A DNA stretch of 64,000 bases from contig NZ_NQJF01000006.1 of NCBI RefSeq assembly GCF_002245495.1, positions 62,001 to 126,000 on the forward strand, in the 5' to 3' direction. Numbering within the stretch: position 1 is the first letter of the stretch; the number at the start of each line of letters is the position of its first letter. Below are positions 48,649 to 55,953 of the stretch, piece after piece. The position numbers and the translations under genes are program-made. This stretch comes from Oceanimonas baumannii (GTDB lineage Bacteria; Pseudomonadota; Gammaproteobacteria; Enterobacterales; Aeromonadaceae). Below the pieces are notes generated by a model. That model had not been told where the DNA came from. It saw only the letters and a program-made list of their open reading frames with translations, and did no database searches.

Positions 48649-48734
48649 TGGTGCGAAGGGGGGGACTTGAACCCCCACATCCAAAGGACACTAACACCTG
48701 AAGCTAGCGCGTCTACCAATTCCGCCACCCTCGC
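48649..48734 (-). tRNA. tRNA-Leu (anticodon CAG), copy 1
   Basis: Same fold and anticodon as the other two. It differs only in the variable arm, where two bases change (plus-strand acatccaaagga instead of acgtccgaagga), turning one stem pair into a G-U wobble. First in the minus-strand transcript. Confidence 0.96.
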
Positions 48735-48752
48735 CCGTGCTGAGGACTGCGA

Positions 48753-48780
48753 ATTCTATAGATTTTTTATCGTCCGTCAA
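48753..48780 (-). promoter_or_regulatory. Promoter of the tRNA-Leu(CAG) cluster
   Basis: On the minus strand TTGACG (48780-48775), 16-base spacer, TAGAAT (48758-48753), 19 bases before the first tRNA. Confidence 0.65.
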
Positions 48781-48803
48781 CATGCTTTTCGACGTTAATA
48801 CAT

Positions 48804-48830
48804 AAAAAAACGGCCCTACAGGCCGTTTGC
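48804..48830 (-). terminator. rsmC terminator
   Basis: On the minus strand AAACGGCC-tgtag-GGCCGTTT followed by a T-run, 28 bases after the rsmC stop. It separates rsmC from the tRNA promoter. Confidence 0.85.
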
Positions 48831-48856
48831 TCAAAAATGGCTCATTTTTGTGACGT

Positions 48857-49876
48857 TCAAGCTTGCGCCCGGTAGATTTTAAAACGCCCGTTGGCTGCGA
48901 TGGTCTCGCAATGGCCAAAGCTTTGTTCGATAAGTTCGGCATAGGGTAAAAAGGCGTTGGCCACCAGCCACAGACTGCCACCGGGCCTGAGGTAGCGTTT
49001 GGCCTCACACAATAAGGTTTCCGTGGTGCTGTAAAAGGTTTTCAGGCCGGCATGAAAGGGCGGGTTGCTGATAATGCAGTCAAAGTATCCCTGTACCTCA
49101 TTCAGGCCATCGGAGGGATATACCTTTGCCTGCAGACCGTTCTCTGCCAGTGTCAGCCGGCTTGCCTCCAGTGCCAGGGCATTAATATCAATCTGTTCCA
49201 GTTCAATATCCGGATAGCGCTTGAGCAGGCTGCTTCCGATAACTCCGGCACCACAGCCAAAGTCCAGTACCCGGCCACTGAGCCGGGTGGTTTCGTTCAG
49301 CAGCATCTGGGTGCCAGCATCAAGGTGTTCGGCACTGAATATGCCGGGCAGGGTGCAGATGGTCAGGTCTTCCTGCTCGAGCGGATAGCGGCTGATCCAG
49401 TCGTTGAGGTGGAATGCTGGTGCTGGCCGGCTGAGTTCAGCCTGATAGAGGCTGGCCCGTCGGGCACTGTCCAGTTTATTGACCTGTTTACAATAAGGAG
49501 AGAGCAGTTTGGGGGCGGATTTAACCCCTCCCTTGTTATCGCCGGCAATAAATACGGGCGCTCCCGGAGCCAGCAGGGGCAGACAGGCTGCCAGCAGGTA
49601 TTGTGCCTCGGCCTTGGCTTTGGGCATTAGCAATAACAGGCCCTGAGTGGGCTGAACGGAGGGAGCTGAGCCAAATTCCGGCGTGATCCGACCATTGTCG
49701 TTCAGCCACTGCGCATAGCGGAAATCAGTGGTAAACACCCGGGGTGCCGGGCCGTTGTCGGCCAGCAAGACGGGCATGTTATCTTCCAGCAGGCCGCACA
49801 CCAGCAGCGGCTGTTGGCACAGAGTGTCCAGATTGCGGCTCAGCATTTCACTGACGGATGTCAGGGCCTCATACAT
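48857..49876 (-). CDS. rsmC: 16S rRNA m2G1207 methyltransferase RsmC
   Basis: N2-methylates G1207 of 16S rRNA. The 339 residues have the usual degenerate N-terminal methyltransferase-like half and a catalytic C-terminal half with VLDFGCGAGVIGSSLLKRYP (SAM site), the IISNPPFHAG motif, and LWLVANAFLPYAELIEQSFG. The ATG at 49876 (MYEALTSVSEML) with AGGA eight bases upstream fits homologues best; 30 further codons upstream are open but unmatched. Confidence 0.93.
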   Translation of the reverse strand: MYEALTSVSEMLSRNLDTLCQQPLLVCGLLEDNMPVLLADNGPAPRVFTTDFRYAQWLNDNGRITPEFGSAPSVQPTQGLLLLMPKAKAEAQYLLAACLPLLAPGAPVFIAGDNKGGVKSAPKLLSPYCKQVNKLDSARRASLYQAELSRPAPAFHLNDWISRYPLEQEDLTICTLPGIFSAEHLDAGTQMLLNETTRLSGRVLDFGCGAGVIGSSLLKRYPDIELEQIDINALALEASRLTLAENGLQAKVYPSDGLNEVQGYFDCIISNPPFHAGLKTFYSTTETLLCEAKRYLRPGGSLWLVANAFLPYAELIEQSFGHCETIAANGRFKIYRAQA

Positions 49877-49986
49877 CTTGTGTTCCTGAATATTTTTAAA
49901 AACGGCATTATACATGGCATGGCTCCCCTTGACATTTGGCGGTGGTTGGCAAAAGATGCTGTTCAAGGTTTTTTCAGGTGTTATCC

Positions 49987-50055
49987 ATGTCCGCTTCAGT
50001 GAAACGCAAACTAATCAAACTGCTTAAACGTAAAGCAGCCCCCGTTTTTGCGTGA
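49987..50055 (+). CDS. Candidate lysine-rich leader peptide upstream of dapA
   Basis: A 22-codon frame encoding MSASVKRKLIKLLKRKAAPV then FA, with five lysines and two arginines in codons 6-16. An AGGTG site lies eight bases before the ATG. A TTGACA at 49929-49934 is a possible -35 with a poor -10 (AAAGAT). It is followed 34 bases later by an intrinsic terminator and then dapA, so its position is that of an attenuation leader. It could instead be a free small cationic peptide or not be translated at all. The rest of the 288-base rsmC-dapA gap has no other gene. Confidence 0.4.
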   Translation: MSASVKRKLIKLLKRKAAPVFA

Positions 50056-50088
50056 CCGACGCCTGATACGTTCAGACCCATTTTTATC

Positions 50089-50124
50089 AAAACCCCGGTT
50101 ACGCAATTGCGTCCGGGGTTTTTT
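50089..50124 (+). terminator. Intrinsic terminator (possible attenuator) before dapA
   Basis: AAAACCCCGG (50089-50098) pairs with CCGGGGTTTT (50113-50122), with an inner palindrome ACGCAATTGCGT and a T6 tail. It ends 40 bases before the dapA ATG. Only a promoter overlapping the terminator (TTGCGT, 16 bases, CAAAAT) could start dapA after it. Confidence 0.8.
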
Positions 50125-50164
50125 AATTCAAAATTCAATCCTCTGATCAGGAGAAGGAGTTTCC

Positions 50165-51037
50165 ATGTTTCGCGGTTCTTTAGTTGCCCTGCTAACCCCC
50201 TTTGATGGTGATCGGCTCGATGAAGCGGCGCTGCGTCGCCTGGTAGACTGGCACATCGATGAAGGGACTCACGGCCTGGTGCCGGTGGGCACCACCGGGG
50301 AAAGTCCGACTCTGACTCACGACGAGCACTGTCGGGTTATTGAAATTGTGTCGGAACAGGCTGCCGGACGGGTGCCGGTGATTGCCGGGGCCGGCTCTAA
50401 CAACCCGGTGGAAGCCATTGAATACAGCGTGTGTGCTCAGCAGGCTGGCGCAAACGCCACATTGCATGTGGCCGGTTACTACAACCGTCCTAATCAGGAA
50501 GGCTTGTACGCGCATTTTAAAATGCTGCACGATGCTACCGAGCTGCCGATTATTGTGTACAACATTCCACCCCGGGCCGTGGTGGATATTCTGCCGGCCA
50601 CTCTGGCACGGATGGCGGAACTGCCGCGCGTTGTGGGTGTGAAAGACGCCACCGGTGATCTGAATCGTCCCTGGGCAGAGCGGCAGTTGATTAAAAAGCC
50701 GTTCTCCTGGCTGTCAGGCGAAGATGGCACTGCTGTGTCTTACAATGTAGGCGGTGGTCAAGGGTGTATTTCAGTGACCGCCAACGTGGCTCCGAAGTTA
50801 TGCGCCCAGCTGCAGGATCTGACGCTGAACGGCAAATGGGAAGAAGCGCGGGCCTTGCAGGATAAGCTGCTGCCCTTGCATCAGGTGCTGTTTGCCGAGC
50901 CCAACCCGGCCTGTCCTAAATATGCTCTGTCTCTGCTGGGGATGGCCAGTGAGCATTGCCGGGTACCGGTAGTACCGTTACAGCAGGATACCAAAGCGCG
51001 TATTCGCCGGGTGATGGAAGAGCTGGAACTGATATAA
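50165..51037 (+). CDS. dapA: 4-hydroxy-tetrahydrodipicolinate synthase, alphaproteobacterial type
   Basis: First enzyme of the diaminopimelate/lysine branch; condenses pyruvate with aspartate semialdehyde. The 290 residues form a TIM barrel with VGTTGESPTLTHDEH, the Schiff-base lysine K160 in VVGVKDATGDL, YNIPPRAVVD with the catalytic Tyr, and GGGQGCISVTANVAP. The sequence (MFRGSLVALLTPF, GVKDATGDLNRP, CISVTANVAPKLCA, YALSLLGM) is more like alphaproteobacterial DapA than like the E. coli enzyme. It stands alone here, without the usual neighbour genes, behind a leader and terminator. Product DAP feeds MurE and lysine synthesis. Confidence 0.94.
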   Translation: MFRGSLVALLTPFDGDRLDEAALRRLVDWHIDEGTHGLVPVGTTGESPTLTHDEHCRVIEIVSEQAAGRVPVIAGAGSNNPVEAIEYSVCAQQAGANATLHVAGYYNRPNQEGLYAHFKMLHDATELPIIVYNIPPRAVVDILPATLARMAELPRVVGVKDATGDLNRPWAERQLIKKPFSWLSGEDGTAVSYNVGGGQGCISVTANVAPKLCAQLQDLTLNGKWEEARALQDKLLPLHQVLFAEPNPACPKYALSLLGMASEHCRVPVVPLQQDTKARIRRVMEELELI

Positions 51038-51067
51038 AAAATGGCCGCGCAAGCGGCCATTTTTTTG
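51036..51067. terminator. Bidirectional terminator between dapA and the Hfq-like gene
   Basis: AAAAATGGCCGC-gcaa-GCGGCCATTTTT with flanking A- and T-runs, between convergent genes. Confidence 0.85.
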
Positions 51068-51087
51068 TATCGGGAATAAACCGAATG

Positions 51088-51459
51088 TTACTGATCGTCG
51101 CCGTGAGGGTCGTTGCCATGGTGATGATCTTCACGGTGGCCATGATGGTCATGGTGGTTGTCATAACGCGGGCGGCGAGGCTTGTTAATGATAACGCCGG
51201 TGCGCGGCGGACGACGACTGGCCGGCGAAATGGTAGAAATTTTGGCCTTATAGATCAGTTGTTGCTGACCTCTGGGATCAGACAGCAGAATGCTGTATTG
51301 GTCAAAGGCACTGATCATCCCTTCAAGTTTGATACCATTGGTAAGGAAAATGGCGCAGTGAGTTTGGTTTTTGCGCAGCCAGTTCAGTGCCGCATCCTGC
51401 CCGTTACCCAATGAAAAGGCTTGCTGCAGCGATTGGGGGTTCGATGATGGGGCTGTCAT
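51088..51459 (-). CDS. Hfq-like Sm protein with His/Asp-rich tail
   Basis: 123 residues. Residues 10-79 align with Hfq: SLQQAFSLGNGQDAALNWL for the N-terminal helix, then CAIFLTNGIKLEGMISAFDQ (Sm1) and QLIYKAKISTISP (Sm2). The usual Y-K-H of Sm2 is Y70-K71-A72, so the histidine of the proximal RNA site is missing. The N-terminal Q-D-P-F is changed as well. The tail after residue 85 is basic (KPRRPRYD), then rich in His and Asp (HHDHHGHREDHHHGNDPHGD), which could bind metal. The standard hfq normally lies beside miaA and hflX, so this is probably a second paralogue. An AAGGA site precedes the ATG. Confidence 0.8.
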   Translation of the reverse strand: MTAPSSNPQSLQQAFSLGNGQDAALNWLRKNQTHCAIFLTNGIKLEGMISAFDQYSILLSDPRGQQQLIYKAKISTISPASRRPPRTGVIINKPRRPRYDNHHDHHGHREDHHHGNDPHGDDQ

Positions 51460-51617
51460 GTTGGTCAGTCCTTTTTGTTATTTTTCAGTCTTGATTGTGC
51501 TTAATGAATGGCCGGCTTGTCAAAGTAAAGCGTCAATTAAATACACCTTTACAGGTGGCGGGATATAAGACAAGACCGGCCGCCGTCCTTATCTGCCCGT
51601 CAGCAAAAGGAGTTTGT

Positions 51618-52790
51618 GTGATCGCTGTTGTATCCGGCACCACCATTATGGTGCTGGCATGCCTGATTGTCAGTATTGGCCAGCTTAGCCTGGGGCTGGT
51701 GTTTCCCGTATTACCCGGCATAAGTCAGGCGCTGGCAGAGGAGCCTGAGCGGGTGCAATGGCTGATCTCGGCATATCTGTTTGCATTTGGCCCGGTGCAG
51801 CTGCTGTATGGCCCGCTCAGTGATGCCCGCGGCCGCCGGCCGGTGCTGCTAGGCGGGCTGGCTCTGGCGTTGGTGGGAGTGGCATTGTGCATGTTGCCCG
51901 GTGCCTCTTTTGAATGGCTGCTGGCCGGGCGGCTGTTGCAGGGGCTGGGGGCCGGGTGCGGTGCCGTGGTATCCCGGGCAATGTTAAGAGATAGCTTTGA
52001 AGGCGCTGCGCTGCGCAATGCACTCTCCTATATCGCCATGGCTGCCGCCATCACGCCGGTGCTGGCTCCGGCGCTGGGGGGAATACTGAACGATGTATTT
52101 GGCTGGCAAAGTGTGTTTATTGCCATGCTGGCTTATCTGTTGTTGCTGTGGCTGCTGTTGCTGGCTTGTTTCAGTGAGACCCACAGGGGGCCGCGCCTTC
52201 GCTTGCATCCGGGTAGCATTATTAAAAATTACTTTACCCTGATGCGGCAACGGCACTTTCTTGGTTATGGTGGCATGTTGTGGGGTCAGTTTGCCCTGAT
52301 GATGACATCGGTGTCGGTGCTGCCTTATGTGATGCAGCAGCAGATTGGCATGAGTGCGGCAGAGTATGGCCGGTGGGCACTGTTGCCTGCACTGGGACTG
52401 TTGCTCGGCGGCATTATCAATAACCGGATCCAGTTCTGGGTTCGATCCGAGCAGATATTGCGGATCAGTCCCTTCATTCAGCTGGTAGCCGGACTGTGGA
52501 TTATGCTGATGCCACTTGAGCCCTGGCTGATGGTAACCGGCATTTTTATTCAGGCATTGGGCAATGGCATGGCGTTCCCTAATGCCATGAGCCGCCTGCT
52601 GGAGCCATACCGGGATCTGGCCGGCTCGGCAGCGGCCTTATCAGGTGCGCTGCAAATGCTGAGTGCGAGTATATTGACTGCGGCTATGGCTTATATTGGG
52701 GTGGATACGGCCGTTAGCCTGGGGGTATGCGTAATAGTGGGGGCGCTGGTGCTGAAGGGGTTATCGGTATTTGCGGTAGGGCGCTTTTAA
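51618..52790 (+). CDS. Bcr/CflA-family multidrug MFS transporter
   Basis: 390 residues with 12 membrane helices, drug:H+ antiporter. Motif A is PVQLLYGPLSDARGRRPVLLGG split around helix 2, with RLLQGLGAGCGAVVSRAMLRD (motif C-like) in helix 4-5. A GTG at 51618 with AAAAGGAG five bases before it is the likely start; upstream in-frame codons lack a ribosome site. It is divergent from the Hfq-like gene, with 158 bases between. The exported drug cannot be named. Confidence 0.85.
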   Translation: MIAVVSGTTIMVLACLIVSIGQLSLGLVFPVLPGISQALAEEPERVQWLISAYLFAFGPVQLLYGPLSDARGRRPVLLGGLALALVGVALCMLPGASFEWLLAGRLLQGLGAGCGAVVSRAMLRDSFEGAALRNALSYIAMAAAITPVLAPALGGILNDVFGWQSVFIAMLAYLLLLWLLLLACFSETHRGPRLRLHPGSIIKNYFTLMRQRHFLGYGGMLWGQFALMMTSVSVLPYVMQQQIGMSAAEYGRWALLPALGLLLGGIINNRIQFWVRSEQILRISPFIQLVAGLWIMLMPLEPWLMVTGIFIQALGNGMAFPNAMSRLLEPYRDLAGSAAALSGALQMLSASILTAAMAYIGVDTAVSLGVCVIVGALVLKGLSVFAVGRF

Positions 52791-52800
52791 ACGATAGCCA

Positions 52801-52831
52801 GAAAAAAGCCGCGCTGAGAAGCGCGGCTTTG
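52801..52831 (-). terminator. Cold-shock gene terminator
   Basis: On the minus strand AAAGCCGCGCT-tctc-AGCGCGGCTTT followed by TTT. On the plus strand no T-run follows, so it serves mainly the csp gene. Confidence 0.75.
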
Positions 52832-52854
52832 GAATTCTTTATTAACGCAGACTC

Positions 52855-53064
52855 TTACAGAGGAACTACGTTTTCAGCCTGAGGACCTTTCTGGCCCTGA
52901 GCTACGGTGAACTCTACGGACTGACCTTCAGCCAGGGTCTTGAAGCCCGGAGTCTGAATGGCGCTGAAGTGTACGAATACGTCAGGGCCTTGCTCTTGCT
53001 CGATGAAACCGAAACCTTTGGCTTCATTGAAGAACTTTACTTTACCTTTAACAGTGTTAGACAT
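52855..53064 (-). CDS. CspA-family cold-shock protein
   Basis: 69-residue single cold-shock domain that binds single-stranded RNA and DNA. It has RNP1 [17 protein letters not shown] and RNP2 VFVHFSAI, and [20 protein letters not shown]. Which of the Csp paralogues it matches cannot be told. A promoter 130 bases upstream would give the long 5' leader typical of cold-induced csp genes. Confidence 0.93.
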   Translation of the reverse strand: MSNTVKGKVKFFNEAKGFGFIEQEQGPDVFVHFSAIQTPGFKTLAEGQSVEFTVAQGQKGPQAENVVPL

Positions 53065-53199
53065 ACCTAAATCCTGTAAACAAACTTGCTAGAATAATCG
53101 ACTTTAAAAACACAACCTTTACTTATGAAATACAGGACGAGGTACTACTAGGAACTTCGTAATGAACATAAATTCAGCGGTATCTTCAAAGTCGAAATC

Positions 53200-53228
53200 A
53201 CTCTAACCGGTTCCCTGATGGTGGTCAA
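53200..53228 (-). promoter_or_regulatory. Promoter of the cold-shock gene, with long 5' leader
   Basis: On the minus strand TTGACC (53228-53223), 17-base spacer, TAGAGT (53205-53200). The transcript would carry a 5' leader of about 130 nucleotides (to 53065), as in cspA-type genes. The 256-base stretch 53065-53320 holds this and no gene. Confidence 0.6.
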
Positions 53229-53320
53229 CAGGTATTTTTGTGACCCGTGGCAGGTTAACCCGACTTTATCCCGGACGGAGGCGAGAAAGGGCCGCCCGGG
53301 AATTTTTTGTCATTGAATTG

Positions 53321-54304
53321 TCATCTTCCCCAGGACAGATCGGCCCTGAACAACAGCTCCAGTCGCAGTGTGATACCAAACTCGGCATCGTAGTCCTGCT
53401 CCCGGGGAAAATGCAGCTCGGGAATAAAGTCCACAAACAATATTTCTTTGTGAAGATTGCGGCGGTAGTGGCTTAGCAGATAGTAATCATGCAGTCTTGG
53501 GCTGGATGCACTACGACCTACGGCCACCGCGGCATAACGGATGGCGCTGCGGGTGCCCAGCAAGTGGTTAAACTCAATGCCTTCGGAATATTCGAGAGTA
53601 TCGACTTCTTCCTGCCACTGCACGTTGGTGATAAAGCGAAGATGCTGGGTATCACTCAGAGGCCGCCCCAGATCCCAGCGGCTACGGGCAGAGTAGCCTT
53701 CTTCGTTAAACCAGGAAACACGGTTCCAGGAATCGAGCACCCAGGGGCTGTCTTCCATCAGCCACTGGCGTTCACCGCTAAAGCGCACATAAGGGTCCAA
53801 CGGCAGTTTGACCTTGATACCGGCACCGGCGTCAAAGCGCCAGTGCTCGCGTTTGTCACGGCTGCTCAGCCGGCGCAGACCAATTAGGAAATTATCACTG
53901 CTGAAGTCGTTATTATTTCTGGCTGTGTTTGCCCCTTGCTCGGCCAGTGTGCCCTGAGCTTCTTCCGGATCACTTTCTATTAAGATACGCAGCCGTTCTT
54001 CCGTGGTCGGCAGATCCAGTCGCAAACGCAGCGCCGTGTCCGAGCCGAAATCGTCTCTCTCGTGCCATGAAAACTCCTGACTGAAGCGCAGATAGGAGCC
54101 GTTTTCTATGGTCAGGCTGTCATCATTGCCGAAGAAGTTGTCGATGTTACGGGCGCTGTTATCAAGCCAGTTGGTCACACTGTCGTGCACGGGGGTAATC
54201 TTGTCTGCAACCCAAAGCGGCAGATCACTGTCACCTTCCGGGTTTTCCTCGGCATATCCAGTGCCAGACAACAGCAGGGCTGTCAGCAGAAGCAGTTTGT
54301 TCAT
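53321..54304 (-). CDS. Exported protein of unknown function, probable outer-membrane beta-barrel
   Basis: 327 residues, not recognised. A Sec signal (MNKLLLLTALLLSGTGYA) is followed by a helical stretch (VADKITPVHDSVTNWLDNSARNI) and then alternating polar/hydrophobic beta strands with many aromatic ends (YLRFSQEFSWHERDDF, HWRFDAGAGIKVKLPLDPYVRF, LRFITNVQWQEEVDTL). It ends in LELLFRADLSWGR. The strand pattern suggests an outer-membrane barrel, though the last residue is not aromatic. Monocistronic. Confidence 0.7.
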   Translation of the reverse strand: MNKLLLLTALLLSGTGYAEENPEGDSDLPLWVADKITPVHDSVTNWLDNSARNIDNFFGNDDSLTIENGSYLRFSQEFSWHERDDFGSDTALRLRLDLPTTEERLRILIESDPEEAQGTLAEQGANTARNNNDFSSDNFLIGLRRLSSRDKREHWRFDAGAGIKVKLPLDPYVRFSGERQWLMEDSPWVLDSWNRVSWFNEEGYSARSRWDLGRPLSDTQHLRFITNVQWQEEVDTLEYSEGIEFNHLLGTRSAIRYAAVAVGRSASSPRLHDYYLLSHYRRNLHKEILFVDFIPELHFPREQDYDAEFGITLRLELLFRADLSWGR

Positions 54305-54400
54305 GGCATCATCCTTTTTGCCCGGTCATAACCAAGATTAGAAAATGAACCTGAGTTATACCATGTTTGATCAGTGAATGGGGCTGAGGTACTGGTAGTG

Positions 54401-54427
54401 AAAAAGCCAGTACCAAGACTGGTTTTT
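54401..54427 (-). terminator. Terminator of the TIGR04219-like gene
   Basis: On the minus strand AAAACCAGT-cttggt-ACTGG then CTTTTT, 22 bases after the stop of the next upstream gene. An overlapping alternative hairpin (GGTACTGG/CCAGTACC, 54388-54415) shares one arm. Confidence 0.6.
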
Positions 54428-54449
54428 GTAAAGCAAGACAGGCAGCTAC

Positions 54450-55199
54450 TTAGAAGTGGATTTCTGCTCCCAGAAATGCGCCATCGAAGTCGAGGTTGGC
54501 ATCCACGTTGTCGAGACTGTCCAGTTTCAGTCCTATGGCGCGGTAACCTGCATGCACATTGACATCCATCGCCAGGCTATCAATCAGGCGATAGGCCAGG
54601 CCTGCTTGATAATCCGACAGCTCGTGACCATCCAGGGTGAGGTAATTCAGCTCACCAAAGGCTGACAGGCCGGTCAGCGGCAATGCCAGCTCGGCCTTGA
54701 GGTAACCCAGGGGGAGGGGGGCGCGGAGTTGCTCGGTGCCACTGTGGCCATGGCTGTCGACAACGCGAATGTCCCCGTCGAGGTACTTAACGTTAAGTCC
54801 GAAATCGACACTGAACAGCGAGTTGTCGAACAACTCATAGTAAAGAATAAGATCGGTATTGCTCAGATCCAGAGCGGCACTCAACTGGGTGCCGTTGCCA
54901 TAACTGACGCCACCAAAACTGAACTGACCCGAGACCCTGGTATTACCAGCAACCGCCAGTTCGTTATGGCGAATTTTTACATTTGGCAGTAAGGGAACGG
55001 GATGTTCAAAGGCGACGTAGTACACCCCCTGCACCTCCTCTTCAAAACCAAAGCCGGCCCGGCTGTGGTTGCTGCCAAACTCACCACTGGTGTTTACCTG
55101 CCAGGCTTGGGCGCCGGCATAGACTCCGAGACTGTCCGCATTCGCTTGCATGCTGATAAAAGCGCTGGTCAGGGCCAGAGCCCATGCTGTTTGTTTCAT
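54450..55199 (-). CDS. TIGR04219-family outer-membrane beta-barrel protein
   Basis: 249 residues. A Sec signal (MKQTAWALALTSAFISMQANA) is followed by a beta-rich protein starting DSLGVYAGAQAWQVNTSGEF. Blocks such as FEHPVPLLPNVKIRHNEL, YYELFDNSLFSVDFGLNVKYLDG and ALPLTGLSAFGELNYL are typical of TIGR04219 proteins. It ends in FLGAEIHF, with the terminal Phe that outer-membrane barrels use for BAM recognition. Function unknown. The ATG at 55199 with AGGA upstream is chosen; 24 more codons are open but lack a signal sequence. Confidence 0.82.
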   Translation of the reverse strand: MKQTAWALALTSAFISMQANADSLGVYAGAQAWQVNTSGEFGSNHSRAGFGFEEEVQGVYYVAFEHPVPLLPNVKIRHNELAVAGNTRVSGQFSFGGVSYGNGTQLSAALDLSNTDLILYYELFDNSLFSVDFGLNVKYLDGDIRVVDSHGHSGTEQLRAPLPLGYLKAELALPLTGLSAFGELNYLTLDGHELSDYQAGLAYRLIDSLAMDVNVHAGYRAIGLKLDSLDNVDANLDFDGAFLGAEIHF

Positions 55200-55256
55200 C
55201 ACTGGTTCCTGTGTTGCTAAAGCACGTCTGCTCTTGGTGCTGTTTTTCGCGGATAC

Positions 55257-55284
55257 AAAAAAGCCCCGCATAAGCGAGGCTTTA
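55257..55284 (-). terminator. Terminator of the tRNA-Phe cluster
   Basis: On the minus strand AAGCCTCGC-ttat-GCGGGGCTT followed by TTTT. Confidence 0.75.
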
Positions 55285-55287
55285 AGA

Positions 55288-55363
55288 TGGTGCCCAGAGG
55301 CGGAATCGAACCACCGACACGGGGATTTTCAATCCCCTGCTCTACCGACTGAGCTATCTGGGC
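55288..55363 (-). tRNA. tRNA-Phe (anticodon GAA), copy 3
   Basis: 76 nucleotides with CCA. Acceptor GCCCAGA; anticodon arm GGGGA-TTGAAAA-TCCCC giving GAA; T loop GGTTCGATTCC. Decodes UUU and UUC. Confidence 0.97.
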
Positions 55364-55397
55364 AAACTGGGCTTTTACTTGAAAAGGCACCGAAAAA

Positions 55398-55473
55398 TGG
55401 TGCCCAGAGGCGGAATCGAACCACCGACACGGGGATTTTCAATCCCCTGCTCTACCGACTGAGCTATCTGGGC
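55398..55473 (-). tRNA. tRNA-Phe (anticodon GAA), copy 2
   Basis: Identical to the copy at 55288-55363 and exactly 110 bases away. The 34-base spacers on both sides are also identical. Confidence 0.97.
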
Positions 55474-55507
55474 AAACTGGGCTTTTACTTGAAAAGGCAC
55501 CGAAAAA

Positions 55508-55583
55508 TGGTGCCCAGAGGCGGAATCGAACCACCGACACGGGGATTTTCAATCCCCTGCTCTACCGACTGAGCTATCTGGGC
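55508..55583 (-). tRNA. tRNA-Phe (anticodon GAA), copy 1
   Basis: Identical to the other two copies; first in the transcript. Confidence 0.97.
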
Positions 55584-55594
55584 AACGGGGCGTC

Positions 55595-55623
55595 ATTTAA
55601 ATCGATTGCCCCCGGCAAGTCAA
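55595..55623 (-). promoter_or_regulatory. Promoter of the tRNA-Phe cluster
   Basis: On the minus strand TTGACT (55623-55618), 17-base spacer, TTAAAT (55600-55595), then a GC-rich discriminator (GACGCCCC), a hallmark of stringently controlled tRNA promoters. Confidence 0.75.
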
Positions 55624-55677
55624 CCGCTTTTTCCAGGGGCTGTGTGCGTTAGCTCAAGGCTTGTACAAAGCGGCGAT

Positions 55678-55953
55678 TTAATTGCCGGAAGGGGGGGTGT
55701 AACCCTCAATATTGACGTCGGCACCTTCAAACAGGTAGGCGACCATTTCTTTTTCCAGTAGCTGACGATGCTCGGCATTCATCATGTTCAGCTTTTTTTC
55801 GTTAATCAGCATGGTCTGCTTTTTCTGCCATTCAGACCAGGCTTCCTTGCAAATGTTGTCGTAAATGCGTTTACCGAGTTCACCCGGGTACATCTGAAAA
55901 TCCAGACCTTCGGCTTCCTTTTGTAAACGCTGGCAAAAAATGGTGCGGCTCAT
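55678..55953 (-). CDS. yggX: Fe(II) trafficking protein YggX
   Basis: Small protein tied to iron handling and oxidative protection of Fe-S clusters. The 91 residues match the family: [19 protein letters not shown] (conserved C7), [31 protein letters not shown] and GYTPPSG. It overlaps the end of mutY by four bases, as in enterobacteria, where MutY is itself an Fe-S protein. Confidence 0.96.
   Translation of the reverse strand: MSRTIFCQRLQKEAEGLDFQMYPGELGKRIYDNICKEAWSEWQKKQTMLINEKKLNMMNAEHRQLLEKEMVAYLFEGADVNIEGYTPPSGN

Noticed and set aside
49877..50164. A lysine riboswitch before dapA
   Set aside because: The gap contains a terminator, but none of the large conserved LYS-element core was recognised, and about 110 bases before the terminator code for the candidate leader.
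55288..55583. A CRISPR array (regular identical repeats)
   Set aside because: The repeats are tRNA-Phe genes and the spacers are identical to each other, unlike CRISPR spacers.
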